Shown piece after piece: positions 22,901 to 34,000 of a DNA stretch of 64,000 bases. Where the stretch lies: assembly GCF_000764305.2 (NCBI RefSeq), contig NW_025936313.1, forward strand, positions 124,001-188,000, read 5' to 3'. Numbering within the stretch: the first letter of the stretch is position 1; each line of letters opens with the position of its first letter. The position numbers and the translations under genes are program-made. This stretch comes from Hyalella azteca (taxonomy: Eukaryota > Arthropoda > Malacostraca > Amphipoda > Hyalellidae). A model generated the notes under the pieces. The model was not told where the DNA came from. It worked only from the letters and a program-made list of their open reading frames with translations, and made no database searches.

Positions 22901-25900
22901 ACGGCACTCCAGATGGTCCCTCCCCACCTCGTGTGGCGGTGAGTCGACCTTGAGGGAAATCTTGACGACTGCTGCCAGACAGCATATCCCTGCCGGTTTC
23001 CGGAAGGATTTCTCCCCCTCGGTCAACCCTGGCACCCGGTTGCTCATCGAGCAACGGGATGACATCAGGGCACGTAATCCAACAGACCCCCGGCTCCCAG
23101 AACTCAACCTGGAAATTAGTATTTCTATTCAGGTTCACTCCAGAAACACATGGCGAACACACCTTGCGTCATGCTGCAGGCGCACAAACCAGTCCAAGCA
23201 CTGGAATCTCCTTCGCTCCCTAGCTGGAAAGCGAAACCGCCCTCCCCCCAATCAGCCAATCCAATTTGGTCTGAATACCCTTTCTTCTCAGCGCAAGATC
23301 TCTTCCGCCTTCTGCAAGTTATTTACTTCGATTGCCCCCCCCACTCCCAAAGCTCCTCCACCCGCCGCCTCATACGTCGAATCTGGGCTGAATATCCCCT
23401 TGACAGGAACTTCTCCCCGTTCACACCCGACATGGTGAAGCTCGCCATCGCTGCCGCCAACAACTCCTCCGCCCGAGGCCCGGACGGCCTCACGGTCCTT
23501 CATTTCAAGCACTTCGGACCACGCGGCATCCAGTTCCTCACCCGCATTTTTAACATCTCCGTCGCCACAGCCTCTATCCCATCCATTTGGAAAAATTCAA
23601 TCCTCAAACCGGGTAAACCCAGTAACCAGGGCTCTTCATACCGCCCGATCTCCCTCCTCTGCCCTGCAGCCAATATCCTAGAGCGTCTTGTGCTCCCCTA
23701 TATTTTAGGATCCCTCACCACCATCCCCTCGCAACATGGTTTCAAACCGGGACACTTCACTGTCACCGCCCTCCTCCCGCTCACGCACCAGATCACGACT
23801 TTAACTCTCGGTGCCCTCCAGCCCGCACTGTCGCCGCGGCAGTCGACCTCTCGAAGGCCTTCAACAGCGTCGACCACCCTCTCCTGAGCATGATTGCGGC
23901 CTCGGACCTACATCACAACCTGGTCCGCTGGCTGTGCTGCTACCTCCGAGGCAGGCAGGCATCTTGCCTCTACCTCAGGAGTCAGGACTCAATCGCCCTT
24001 CAGAGCCATCCACTCAGGCGTTCCCCAGGGCTCGGTGATCTCGCCGGCCCTCTTTAACCACTTCATCTCCGACATCCCAGTGCCTACCCCCAATATCGCC
24101 TCATACGTGGACGACCTTACCATCTTCGTGTCGTCCCCGAGGCTAGACGCTGCGGAGGCTGAGCTCGCCTTGCTCCTTCATAGCGTCTCAGACTGGTCGG
24201 CTGTCAAGAAACTGGCCGTGGCTCCTGGCAAGTCCTCGGTCACGCTCTTCACCCCAGATACGCACCAATCCCGATACCACCCATCTGCCACCATCTGCAA
24301 CGGCATCATCCCACTGGACAAAACCCCCAAAATCCTAGGCGTCACCTGGGATACACACTTCACTTTCTCCCCTCATGCAAGAGCCATAGCCACAACAGCG
24401 ACGGGTTCTCTTCGCATCTTAAAAGCCCTTGCTGGCACCAACTGGGGCTGCTCCAAGGAGGACATAATTGCCACCTACCGTACCATCACGCGTCCTATTC
24501 TCAACTACGCGGACCCCATCTGGTATTCTGTTGCCTCTCGTACAGCAGTTGTCAGCCTGCAGATTATACAGAATACTGCATTGAGACTAGCCACCGACTG
24601 CCTCAAAATGGCCCCGATCTCCCATCTGCACCAAGAGACCGGCGTCCTCCCTCTGTCCGCGCAGGTAGACCTGGCTTGCGACCAGTTTCTCGCCAGCGCC
24701 CTCCAGCCCTCCCATGCCTCTTTTCACATGGTTTCTGCCCCTCTCGGCGACCGCCCTATGAAAGCCTCAATACAGTCGAGGTTCGGTCATCTTGTCACAC
24801 CACTCTTGGCAAATGGTCTCTTGCCTGCCGGGACATACGGAGAAGCTAAGCGGTCTCTCCCGCGTTCAGTCCCGCGTTGCGGCGACTGACGCCATAAGCG
24901 CCGTACTTGCGGCCTCGCCACCGCCGATTGCTTCAGTGGAGGCCTCACTCCCTCGCCCCTACCGCTCAGCGTTATCCCAGCTCCGCTCGGGATACTGCAG
25001 CTACCTGGCGTCCTATTCCGCCAGGATCGGACGCTCCCCTAGCTCCGCCTGCCCGGAGTGCGGGGATCCCCTCCAGTCCATTCAGCACCTCTTCGCTTGT
25101 CCCGTCTTCCCCACGTATCTCAGTGTCTCCTCACTGTGGGACAACCCCGTGGAGGCAGCGGCTTTCTTGGCCACCCTCCCTGCCTTCGCCCATCTCCCCT
25201 CTCTTCCAGTGCCAGCCCCCCGCCCTCCACCAGAGCCTCCCTGCCGGCGAGCGTGACGGTCGCAACTAACAACAACAATACGTTCTAGTGCATTCTATTG
25301 CAATCTAATGCAATCTGTTGTGTTCTATGGCAATCTAATGAGCTTAATGAAATATAATATGTTTTAATGCAATCTAATGCGTTCTAATGCAATCTACTGT
25401 GTTCTTCTACAATCTATTGCTTTTGAATACACTCTAATGCATTTTGATGCAATCCAGTGCACTCTAAAATGTTTTAATGCAATTTAATCCGTTATATTAC
25501 AATTTATAGCGATTTAATGCAATCTCATGCATTCTAATGCAATTTAATACATTCTGATGCAATTTAATATGTTCTAATGCAATCTAATGACTTGTAATGC
25601 ACGCCAATGCATTATAATGCAACCTAATGCATTTTAATGCGACCTGATGCATTTCAATGCAATCTATTGTGTTCTAATGAAATCTGATGCATGCTAATGA
25701 AATCTATTGTGCTTTAATGTAATCTAATGAATTCTAATGCTATTTAATTCAATATATGGACTTCTTATGTAATCTAATGCATCATAATGCAGTTCAATGC
25801 ATTCTAATGTAACCTAATATGTTCTAATGCATTTTAATACAATCTCATGCCTTCTAATGCAATCTCATTCATTATAATGCAATCTCATACACTGGGTTGA

Positions 25901-27591
25901 AACAGGTTGGGTTGTATTAAATGGGTGGAGTTAAATTGGGTTGAATTTGGTAGGGTTGAATTGGATTGGTTTAAATTGGGTTGGGTTGAATTGATTTGGG
26001 TTAAATTAAATAGGGTTGGGTTGAATTAATTTTGGTTAAATTAATTTGGGTTAAATTGATTTTTGTTAAATTGATTTGTGTTTAATTGGGATGAATTGGG
26101 TTAAGTTGAATAGGGTTGGGTTAAATTTAGTTGGGTTCCCCAAGCCGTTCCTGGGGAACGGCTTGGTTTGGATTGCATAAGGTTGGGTTTGTTTGTATTG
26201 GGTTGGGTTGAATTCAGTTGGAATCAATTGGATGAGATTGAATTGGGTTGGCTTAGGTTTGATTCAATTGGTTTGGGTAGCACTTGTTTGGGTTAGGATG
26301 AATTGGATGGGGTTGGGTATGCACTAGGGCTTGTAATTCAGGTGGCTAAACTAGTGAGACTAATGTTGTCTGTTTTTATCTGAAAACAGAATTCTCAAGT
26401 TTTTAATCAAATTATTTATCACAAGCTGCTATGCTATCTATCATCAGTGCTGTGAGGCTCTCTTAACATGAGCACTTAATTATATGCACTCCTTGGAACT
26501 AAGGAGTGCATATAATTAAGTACCTGTACGGCTGTACCTGTCATTGGAACTAAGCACTACAGCACGTAGTTTAGGTGGCTGTGAGCGCCTTTACTTGGGT
26601 ACTCAAATATGTATGCTCGCAGGCTACAACCACCGTAACTATGCACTACAACTTGTAGTCCCAATCGTAGCGTGTTGATAAATGTAGCAAATCGGCCATA
26701 TTGATCATATATGCAATTTATAGAGAAGCATAAAGCTGCATAATTGGCAAATGGCAACTGTCATCCAGTGGCATCCAGCTCAATCTTATCTTGGCATCTT
26801 GGTACTATGAAGTCAGCGTCTTTGACTTATGTTATGCCATGCTTTACACTTTTTATAGTCTGGCTAGACAAATTAATTCTTCTATAATTGTTAACAAAAG
26901 TACATGATCATGAAACTCATTAAACCATTATGCCATGTCTTACAGCCTGGCTAAACAAATTGACTCCAATGTAATTGTTAGGAAAAGTACAATAAATAAG
27001 TACATGACTGCAATTCTGCAAATTCATAGATAATTAGCCACTTTGGAGCAGCAAACATTTCATTCACAAGTAGAAAAATTCTAATCCTGCACTAGATTGA
27101 CTAGAAGAATTATTCCCAATGATCCAATCCAATTTTTAACAAAAGAGCTGACTCAGCCTGAGAGCACAATTAAGCCATAGAGTTCTGAATTAATTTTAAA
27201 TTTTACATTGGATTGGAGATTTGGAGCTGCAAGATTTCTGAAATAAATAAAAATTTTAGCATTATTGATCAACACTGTAATTCATGTTTAAACACATTAT
27301 GCAAATATATTATATGTAAAAAGTAATTTTATATTCTGTTATCAAGCAAACCGAATGGCATGATGATGAAATGCTAATTGCTAACCTGTACTGGGCTTGA
27401 AGTTTTCGTGCACTGCAACGAGTTAGAGTGGCTCTCTCTAAGCTGCTATCAGCCACTAAACCATCGTCAACAAGTCGATTCATGTGATTATGGTTAGTCT
27501 TCTCCGCATTCGACTCATCACACTCTTCATTCTCATTCATAGAAGCAGTGCTGCTAGAATCTATGACTTCGACAACTTCGTCGGTTGCCAT
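16990..27591 (-). CDS. SGCB: Beta-sarcoglycan, complete
   Basis: Minus-strand exons: 27591-27386, 19125-18955, 18435-18324, 18167-18078, 17947-17792, 17376-16990; phases agree and give 373 aa (human 318). It is a type II membrane glycoprotein of the sarcoglycan part of the dystrophin complex in muscle. Residues 1-68 are an acidic cytoplasmic tail. Residues about 83-106 are one transmembrane helix (FIFWLLVLVLLVLALGNLAL). The extracellular part aligns block by block with SGCB: GMESIEF, EVVFSTAHPSFGVP, GVKNLQVQRT, GSEGVSMEGRTIEW, and the C-terminal cysteines YKLCVCS and ITCASFLNPC. An extra stretch near residues 310-335 (about SSGPVNLAANETRTTL) is not in vertebrates. Exon 6 was placed at GATCAG|ATCCGC because this aligns without a gap; an earlier acceptor at 17403 is possible. 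Intron 1 (8.26 kb) carries the composite inverted repeat. Confidence 0.93.
19780..20100. repeat. Degenerate tandem units of about 120-130 bp
   Basis: Three loose copies share GTGAGAAGAYATGATKGCRTCA (split over positions near 19938 and 20068) and flanking ATATGCTG/ACTATTGA words. They sit directly outside the left outer arm of the inverted composite in SGCB intron 1. They are diverged, and boundaries are approximate. Confidence 0.45.
20103..20270. repeat. Left outer arm, AACCCAA-rich
   Basis: Short degenerate units such as AACCCAATACC, AACCTAACCCAATTCC and AAATTTAACCAAACCC are the complement of the TTGGGTTGAATT units on the far side of the composite. The right arm is longer (about 440 bp). 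Confidence 0.55.
20270..20690. repeat. Left inner arm: 20-bp minisatellite
   Basis: About 20 degenerate units with period 20, consensus near TGCATTAAAATGCACTAGAT. Units diverge by several bases each (for example AGATCACATT, AAACGCACTGG). The unit is itself partly palindromic (GCATT...AATGC). Confidence 0.8.
20852..21430 (+). pseudogene. 3' terminal fragment of a CR1-like LINE
   Basis: An open frame of 160 codons begins with FTSRIRGMEELNYWERLRRL, continues GLYSLQRRRERYVILYTWKM and later PRLFNVLPKDLRE. This is the standard C-terminal region of CR1-type reverse transcriptases seen in many invertebrates (RRI.GL..L.Y.ERL..L.L.SLE.RR.R...IYTWK). The stop is at 21332-21334. It is followed by a short 3' end with repeated ACCAAGATTACCAAGA (21384-21420), typical of a LINE tail. 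The upstream RT is absent, so it is 5'-truncated. It lies just upstream of LINE copy 2 in the same orientation. Confidence 0.8.
21585..25285 (+). mobile_element. Jockey-like non-LTR retrotransposon with PHD-type finger (LINE copy 2)
   Basis: In order: an N-terminal ORF with a hydrophobic run, a HPNPGP motif and a PHD-like zinc finger (about 21840-22060); an APE endonuclease start (LQFNCNGIQSS at about 22133-22165, VACLQETKLS at about 22204-22230); a reverse transcriptase spread over frames (GPDGLTVLHFKHFGPRG about 23479, KPGKPSNQGSSYRPISLLCP about 23610, VDLSKAFNSVDHP, VPQGSVISPALFNHFI about 24026, SYVDDLTIFV about 24100); and a C-terminal zinc knuckle (CPECGDPLQSIQHLFACP, about 25048). It ends in an AACAACAACAAT tail. 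It is GC-rich against AT-rich surroundings. Frameshifts and stops make it inactive, but it is longer and less decayed than copy 1, of the same lineage. It sits between the two minisatellite arms. Confidence 0.9.
21840..22060 (+). pseudogene. LINE copy 2 ORF1 part: hydrophobic run, HPNPGP motif, PHD-like finger
   Basis: The frame gives a Leu-rich hydrophobic stretch ending LLLLTQGIHPNPGP, then CSVC...CSRCNAWTHKRCSGL...WICPTC. The spacing C-x2-C, C-x2-C, H-x2-C, C-x2-C is a PHD/RING-like zinc finger as found at the N-terminus of several invertebrate LINEs. The NPGP ending recalls the 2A-like peptides described in CR1/L2-type elements (consensus D-V/I-E-x-N-P-G-P). Here D and E are replaced by G and H, so cleavage activity is doubtful. 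Confidence 0.7.
25283..25893. repeat. Right inner arm: 20-bp minisatellite, inverted relative to the left arm
   Basis: About 30 degenerate 20-bp units, consensus near ATGCAATCTAATGCGTTCTA, i.e. the reverse complement of the left-arm unit. It starts directly after the LINE poly-AAC tail, so the LINE appears to have inserted in or beside the array. Confidence 0.8.
25894..26335. repeat. Right outer arm, TTGGGTTGAA-rich
   Basis: Degenerate units of TTGGGTTGAATT/GGGTTAAATT type. Inside it lies a perfect hairpin (26142-26168, CCAAGCCGTTCC and complement). It mirrors the left outer arm. Confidence 0.65.
26475..26520. repeat. Perfect 20-bp hairpin
   Basis: CTTAATTATATGCACTCCTT at 26475-26494 and its exact reverse complement at 26501-26520 enclose a 6-base loop. 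It lies in SGCB intron 1, and no function is inferred. Confidence 0.8.
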
Positions 27592-27713
27592 GGCGATCTA
27601 TATATTGACAGTGGATGACTAATACTAATTTGCGGAAAGATTCAATAATTTGTCTTTTAGCGGATATAAACAATATAACATATCTGATCATTTCATAATA
27701 AATTTCATTTCAT

Positions 27714-27838
27714 CAGCATATCAGTCATCAGTATAGCACTCATCGGTATAAAACTCATCAGCATAGCACTCATCAGTATAGCACTCATCAGCATAGCACT
27801 CATCAGTATAGTACTCATCAGTATAGCACTCATCAATA
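27714..27838. repeat. 15-bp minisatellite upstream of SGCB
   Basis: About eight units of ACTCATCAGTATAGC, with C/T and A/G variants, begin about 120 bp upstream of the SGCB start codon (the gene is on the minus strand). The position is promoter or 5' UTR. Repeat number may vary between individuals. Confidence 0.85.
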
Positions 27839-29051
27839 TTATTTGTACGAACAATAATTTTCTATAAACTGTAGTAAAATTAGTTAGCTTAAAGTAAACA
27901 GAAGCGTACAAAAGAACTTCATTTGCAGCGTAATACGACCTGATTTGACAGATCATCAGCAGACTAGGAACTGAATCCAAGGTTCATCAATATGCAAATT
28001 TTTTTACCATTCATAATAGGTAACAAAAAATACACAGATTTCTCTACCTAAGATAGCCTGCCATAAGTACACGTGAGGCCATAAAGAGACCTGTGGCTGT
28101 ATCGCCTCCTTGTGGGAGTTTCATGTGTTACAAAAGGGGCTGTGTGAGATTTTTTTCATTGTTGGGAGATTATAGGTGAGCAATCACTGATTAATAGACT
28201 GGTTTTCATAGAAAATACTCTAATTAGATCCTAGTAATTTCATCCCTACTTAATAATGATGAAGAATGGCAAAATTTTACGACATGAGGAAGAAACGTTG
28301 ACTCACGGTTTAAGAGCACTGCTTCCAATTGAAATGACAAATACGCTCTAAAATTCTGTTAGTTAAAATATTTTAGTTCGTCAAATGCTGAAAGAAATTG
28401 TCAATTTTTGACGATTGATGCGTTTTCTCTATCATTTTTAGCGCTAGCAATTTTCTGTTCGACTGCAATGTCGTGACAGCAGATAAGATTCCAATTATTG
28501 TCTAACACTTAATGTGACGTCAATTGGCAGGTGTTAAGTGGTGTGTGAGTCATTTGATTATCTTACCCCTCCCATTATGTATCTGAAATGTATTATGAAA
28601 AATAAAAAAAAAGCTTCTGAAACAATGTGAACGCTTGAAATCAGAAACGCTTATTCCAAATTATTTTGAGCCTTAAGCGATTCAACTTGCTTCGTGCAAT
28701 GTCCCTAATTACGGGAAACCACGAGTAATTACTTCAATAGAGCATTGAAGAGCATGGGCGTTGAGAATATCTGAAGTAAGTTGTTATCATTCGTTCAAAT
28801 TGTAAGGAACAACCGATAAGCTTCCTGAGTACGTGTTCAAACAATTCATACATGTTAAATATTTTATCAGATGTTTATCGACAAATAAACAAATAAAGAA
28901 GAAAAAACAAATTACATAACCCTCCAAGATAAATGGAACTTTTATAAATGGTAACCTCGGCGTGATCTTTAGTTATTCACATAAGACTATGATCCGTGAA
29001 TTAAGTTCGATTCGAGAGCTTACGATTTTTCCTGTAGTTAAAAAATGCATA

Positions 29052-29515
29052 GGGTAACATGGGGCAGCGAGCCCACTGCGGGTCATGGGCCCATAGCGGG
29101 TTTCTCGCTAAGTATGGCAGATATTGGTCCGTGTTCTCTACCGCCGGTCGGCAGTTTCACTGGGATGAAGTGTACGGATTTACGTTTTGCTAAATATCTT
29201 ATTTTTAACTGTAAAGTGTTGTTTTATCATTTTTAAACGAAAAATATGCAATTGTGGTAAAGGGACCAAGGGTGGGTGCCTTGCCCCAAGCCCATGGGCC
29301 CATTGCCCCAGGGGTGGGGCAATGGGCCCATTTTGACACTTTTTACAAAATAGTGTTTCATTAAAAATTGAATAACTCTATAGGCGTCTAATTCACATCA
29401 TACATTCCTCATTAGTTGCACCTTTAAACAAAACAAAAAACCATCTCGTATAAATTAAAACTTCATCAAAAATTTAGTTTGAAAAAAGTGGGGGGCGCGC
29501 TGCCCCACGTTGCCC
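29052..29515. mobile_element. Non-autonomous pogo-type element (MITE), 464 bp
   Basis: The ends are GGGTAACATGGGGCAGCG and, inverted, GGGCAACGTGGGGCAGCG (16 of 18 matching), flanked on both sides by TA (29050-29051 and 29516-29517). TA duplication is typical of the Tc1/mariner/pogo group. The inside has no ORF. Both halves match the ends of the larger copy at 46746-48052, with the middle missing, so it is an internal-deletion derivative. Confidence 0.82.
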
Positions 29516-30958
29516 TACGATCTTGGCATGTAAGCATTCATTTGACTTTCGATAGTAATAGCGCTTCTATTTTTAATAATCATTCTGTACAGAGAGTTAT
29601 TGAATAAGTTTTTCACGATATGTACATACGTATGATAAACATACATGACATAATAAGTGCCATAATTTATTGAAGTCAAATGTTCGTAGTATTCCACATA
29701 TAAAAGATCACAACGTGCCCGATAAAATCTTCATATTTTGGAAATGCTCATTTGTGTTGCATCAATGCTTAATCATGTAGCCTTAATGAATGTGTAATGA
29801 AAAACCTTTTAATGAATAGAATGAATGCCAATATAACTCAATAATTGATGTTGTAGCTAGCGCTGGAACAGCAATAGTCGAGAAACTCTTATTTAGTACT
29901 TTGGAGTTTGAACTTCACTCAGCTCCGCGAACAACGAAAAAATATAACAAAATCTTACATATTCCTTACTGAGGCTTATTTTTTACCGAGAGCATTTCCT
30001 CCTTCCCGGGCACGGCCATTTGGCGAACGCCCATCGAGGGTATAATTTCCACGCTTTTCCCTATAGTAAATATATTGACGTCATGAGTACATTTGGGTAC
30101 TGTGTTTTGATCTAAGATTCCAAATCATCTGCTGAATATATTCTGGGTAATCCAACAAGTGCCCCGTGCAGGGTCATTTCAATCACCACAAAACGGACAA
30201 CAGCAAGAAGATATTGATAGAATATCTTCATCGTAATATATGTATATATTTATATTTAGGATTTGCTGTATAATACCGCGGAATGCTGCGTATTTTTAAC
30301 GAGGTCTCATTTAAATGGAGTTTTCAAGTTGATATAGATAATAATGAAAATGCATATTGCAGCATAGTTCCGGGCTAAAATAGTGTTGCTAGGCTGGATG
30401 TTGCGCCAACATTTAGTCAACTGTCAGAAAAATATGCGTTCTCAGGTTGCCAAAGATTTAAGTTAACCTTAACAATTTCTAGAATATGTTTGATAGGACA
30501 AGGAGCGGCCAGCTATTTTTAGAGTCCTTCTGAGAAACTGCTGCCGGAAAGGCGTAAACAAGCTAGCTCTGCCCATAGTTGTATTAATTAAACCATGGCT
30601 CTGCCGATCTGCTATAGAGCAGAAACCAAAAATTACCTGAATTAGCTTGCTAAACTATGAACCTTTTCTTTTAACCATCCAAGACAAACTTAATATTAGT
30701 CAAAACTTTTAGCCGAACAAGGCTTTAGATAGCAAAACAAAATTGCTTTTCGGTGATTTGCAAATTTCATGCACCCCTTGCCAATGTTTATTCTGCTCAT
30801 GAACACAAGATATCGGTTTCCAACTCTGTTGCGGCACTGCTGGCTCCTGGTGGTAGACTGGTTACTGCCAGTAAGCAGTAAGTTAAGCAGTAAGTACCAG
30901 TAAGTTACTGGTAGTGGTAGCGCCGTTGCCGCCGCACCGCTGCCGCAGGCTCGCAGTC

Positions 30959-31030
30959 GCAGGCTCGCAGCCGCAAGCCAGTTGCCGACTGGTTGCAGGC
31001 TCGCAGCCGCAAGCCAGTTGCCGACTGGTT
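30959..31030. repeat. 36-bp tandem duplication upstream of catalase
   Basis: Two identical 36-bp units (30959-30994, 30995-31030) begin GCAGGCTCGCAGCCGCAAGC. They end 61 bp before the catalase ATG, in an unusually GC-rich patch (30920-31035), probably in the 5' UTR or core promoter. A partial third copy precedes them (GCAGGCTCGCAGTCGC). A CAGTAAGTTACTG palindrome lies just upstream (about 30898). Confidence 0.85.
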
Positions 31031-31091
31031 GCCAAAACAGAAGGTTGTGTAGTTGCGCCGCTTATAATTTTTGCTCGTTATCAACATCACC

Positions 31092-34000
31092 ATGTCGCGA
31101 GATATTGCTGCCGATCAGCTCAAGCTATTCAAGAGCTCTGCAACTGTAAGTGAAGTAGAAATTAGATTTAGAGAGTCAGCTTGAATAGTAAATTGATGTT
31201 TGATCTTTCTTGCTCCTGCTAACAAATAAAAGTTGGTTGGGGAACTAATTTAACTAGTTCATTTGTTTTTAATTTGTACTGAACCGTGAGTAGTTTTAGG
31301 AGATAAGGTTACATATTTCCGTTTTTAAATGTTTGAGGCTGAGGTAGCCTATGTTGCTTCAAACGTTCGTTCATGCCTACTACTAACATATGTTTGCGTC
31401 TGATACAGCTGTCTGTTAGTGTTACGATGTCGGTCAAGTCCTACTGGTACAATGATACTCTACTTTTGACTATTTGTCATTCGAAGATTCTGTGCTTGCA
31501 AATTGTAATGGTAAAGCCGTGATGTTCCATTGATGTATGATTTCTTCTGTACAAAAATTTCGTGTATTTTTGCCAGCGAAATGTGGTTCTCTCGTATCAC
31601 GCTTTGCGTTGTATGTAAATCATTGACCACCTTTAGTGCACACAGTCTAAATAGTTCAATGGACTTGCTAGGACACTCACACTGTCACACACATCACATA
31701 CTTAGGGTGCTGGGTGACGAATGATCACATGGATCATTCCATTTGCATGGATCGATTCCATTTGATCATGGAATTGCTATCTTCATCTAAAATACAGTTC
31801 TTTGATAAATAATGTACTTAAAAATCGTGTATTAGTTCACATTTTCCTAATCTGAAACGTGAGTATAATGCCGTACTATTGTGCCGTCATTTCTTAAGGC
31901 TAATCGTACAGTTGGCTGCACTATGTGTATCTCGCCCGACACAACAGGCTACATGTGAAGCTTGCAGCCTACGTGGCCTGCAAGCTGAGAACGAATTTGC
32001 ACGTGCGTGAAGTTTTGGAGCGAGTCTAATGGATTCTTCAGCTGCTTATGCCGTTCTTTTGTTGTCTCATACAGGCAGGCTAATGACTTTAGGCGGACAA
32101 CAGAAGCTAAAATTAGCCGATCCTGCTAGAATTTAACCTTTAACGAGGATTTTTTGACGTTCTTGTCACTGTTTCCAGTTGACATACTCAAATTAAAACT
32201 CGGCAGCTCACTGCAGCAGAACTGTTCGTACAGTAACGCCTATTGTGTTTTCCTGGAATTGGTCCTAATTTCGTGACTTGTCGAGCTAAGAATGGAGTTC
32301 GCAGAACGCCTTTGAGATGCTGCCGGTAAGAGCCTTGCGAGCATCGGTGGTTATGGTGATTTCACGAGTAAATGCAATCGTTTCCAATTCAAGCTTACTA
32401 TATCGCATGTCCTAAACAGTGTACATCGAATATTGCGTTCAGAGTTCACCCGTCCGCGTTACAATCTCTGAGGACATATAGTTTTATACAGTTTTCTCGT
32501 GTCTGAGTTATTTCTGGTTATACTAGAAGTTCGATAAAAAATGTTGTACTAATTAAATTTATTAAATGTTGATTAATTAAGTTATTAAACGATTCATTAT
32601 AGCGATGCAACGATAAAACAAGACGTGAATAAGAAATGCGTTACAAACTTTGATGCAAAAAAAAAAAAAGACAAAAGTTTGTTCTTTGGATGTAACACAT
32701 TCGTGGAGATTGTTATGTGATTTTGCTGATTCTCAGTTCGATTTCATATCTTTATCTGCGAACACACTACACCACTCACTCAACTATGTACATTACATCT
32801 CTGAAAATTTAAAAGCGAAGAAAATTCAACACCAATTCACCATATCTCTTCTGAAAACATTCCGGAATCCAGCTCCATCGTCCATTCCAAAAATCGGAGC
32901 CGGAAAAATCGAACCGAAACTAAAAATCGTTTCAGAGCTGGACGCCGAAACGTTTTTGACAAAGATATGTTGAATTTGTGTGGATCTTTTTCGATTTTAA
33001 ATTTTTTGTGAATTAACGATTTAAGCAATCTGTTGACATTAATACTTAAAAACATCTCTAACAGCAGACAACTTCCATGACTCGCTTTTTCGATTCAAGC
33101 AATTCATCAACACAATAGATCATGAATTGACAACATGGATACTAATAATATGTCGACACCTATTGGTACAACAAATAAATATGCTATATTTTGAACATCA
33201 ACAAATAAACATGCGTCGTTTTGATCTCTGAACCTGAGAACCGTCTACCGCCCTGTACAGGAAAAGGAATCATGCCCCGGATCGCTCACGACGAGCTCCG
33301 GCTGCCCAGTGGGCGACAAGCTCAACTCCCTGAGCATCGGCCCGCGCGGTCCTCTGCTGCTGGAGGACCTGCAGTTCTTGGACGAGATGGCCCACTTTGA
33401 TCGGGAGCGCATCCCCGAGCGCGTGGTGCACGCCAAGGGCGGAGGTGTGTTATTGTGACGATGTATCAATTGTTTCATGTCTTTATTTATTTTTATTAAG
33501 TGCGCCGAATGTTTGGTTTGGTTGGGCAAAAGATTAAAGTTTATATAGCCCACGCATTAGTTTATTGATGGACAACCATGTAACATTACGAAAATAAACT
33601 GTTCTATTATAACTCCCAAACAGGTCGGTCAATCGAAGCGAAATTCAACGGGTCAATTAAAGCTTTGATAATTTTAGTTTAACTTTCCCTAATTGAGTCA
33701 TGGCTGCAGATATTACATTTTTACTTGGCGCAATCTTAGAGTTTTATTAAACTTTATTGATACTGAAAAATCTGTATGAAAATAATCTGTTCAAATGAAT
33801 GACGATATGAATTTTTGTCCGAATTTTGATCCCGTGAATGATTATAAAAAGTTGATCAAGAGGCATTGCCAGGAAATCTTTCGCACGGATAGTAACGCAT
33901 TGAGCTGACAGCGGCAGCATCGTGTGCACATGCAGGCTAGTCAACTGAGCTGCGCTGCGGAGTGCAGTGGAGCAAGCCGACGTGACCTCCGAAACTGCGC

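Larger units (their letters stand above)
20103..26335. mobile_element. Mirror-symmetric composite repeat in SGCB intron 1
   Basis: Reading inward from either side: an outer arm rich in AACCCAA (left, 20103-20270) or its complement TTGGGTT (right, 25894-26335), then an inner 20-bp minisatellite arm (20270-20690 left; 25283-25893 right, reverse complement), then a centre made of LINE DNA. The two sides are therefore inverted with respect to each other over several hundred bases at two nested levels. Long TIRs built of tandem subrepeats resemble Foldback-type transposons, here split by LINE insertions. No transposase was recognised and the exact ends and target duplication were not found. Confidence 0.6.
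27592..31091. other. Divergent intergenic region, SGCB to CAT
   Basis: This 3.5-kb region must hold the promoters of both genes. It contains a 15-bp minisatellite on the SGCB side, a short pogo-type element in the middle and a 36-bp tandem duplication just upstream of the catalase start. No core promoter element could be assigned. Confidence 0.5.

Noticed and set aside
25894..26335. Telomere array (TTGGG type)
   Set aside because: Units are irregular, internal to an intron and mirrored on the other side; no pure tandem telomeric repeat.
33245..33553. Minus-strand ORF opposite catalase exon 2
   Set aside because: Antisense shadow of a conserved exon; no independent signal.
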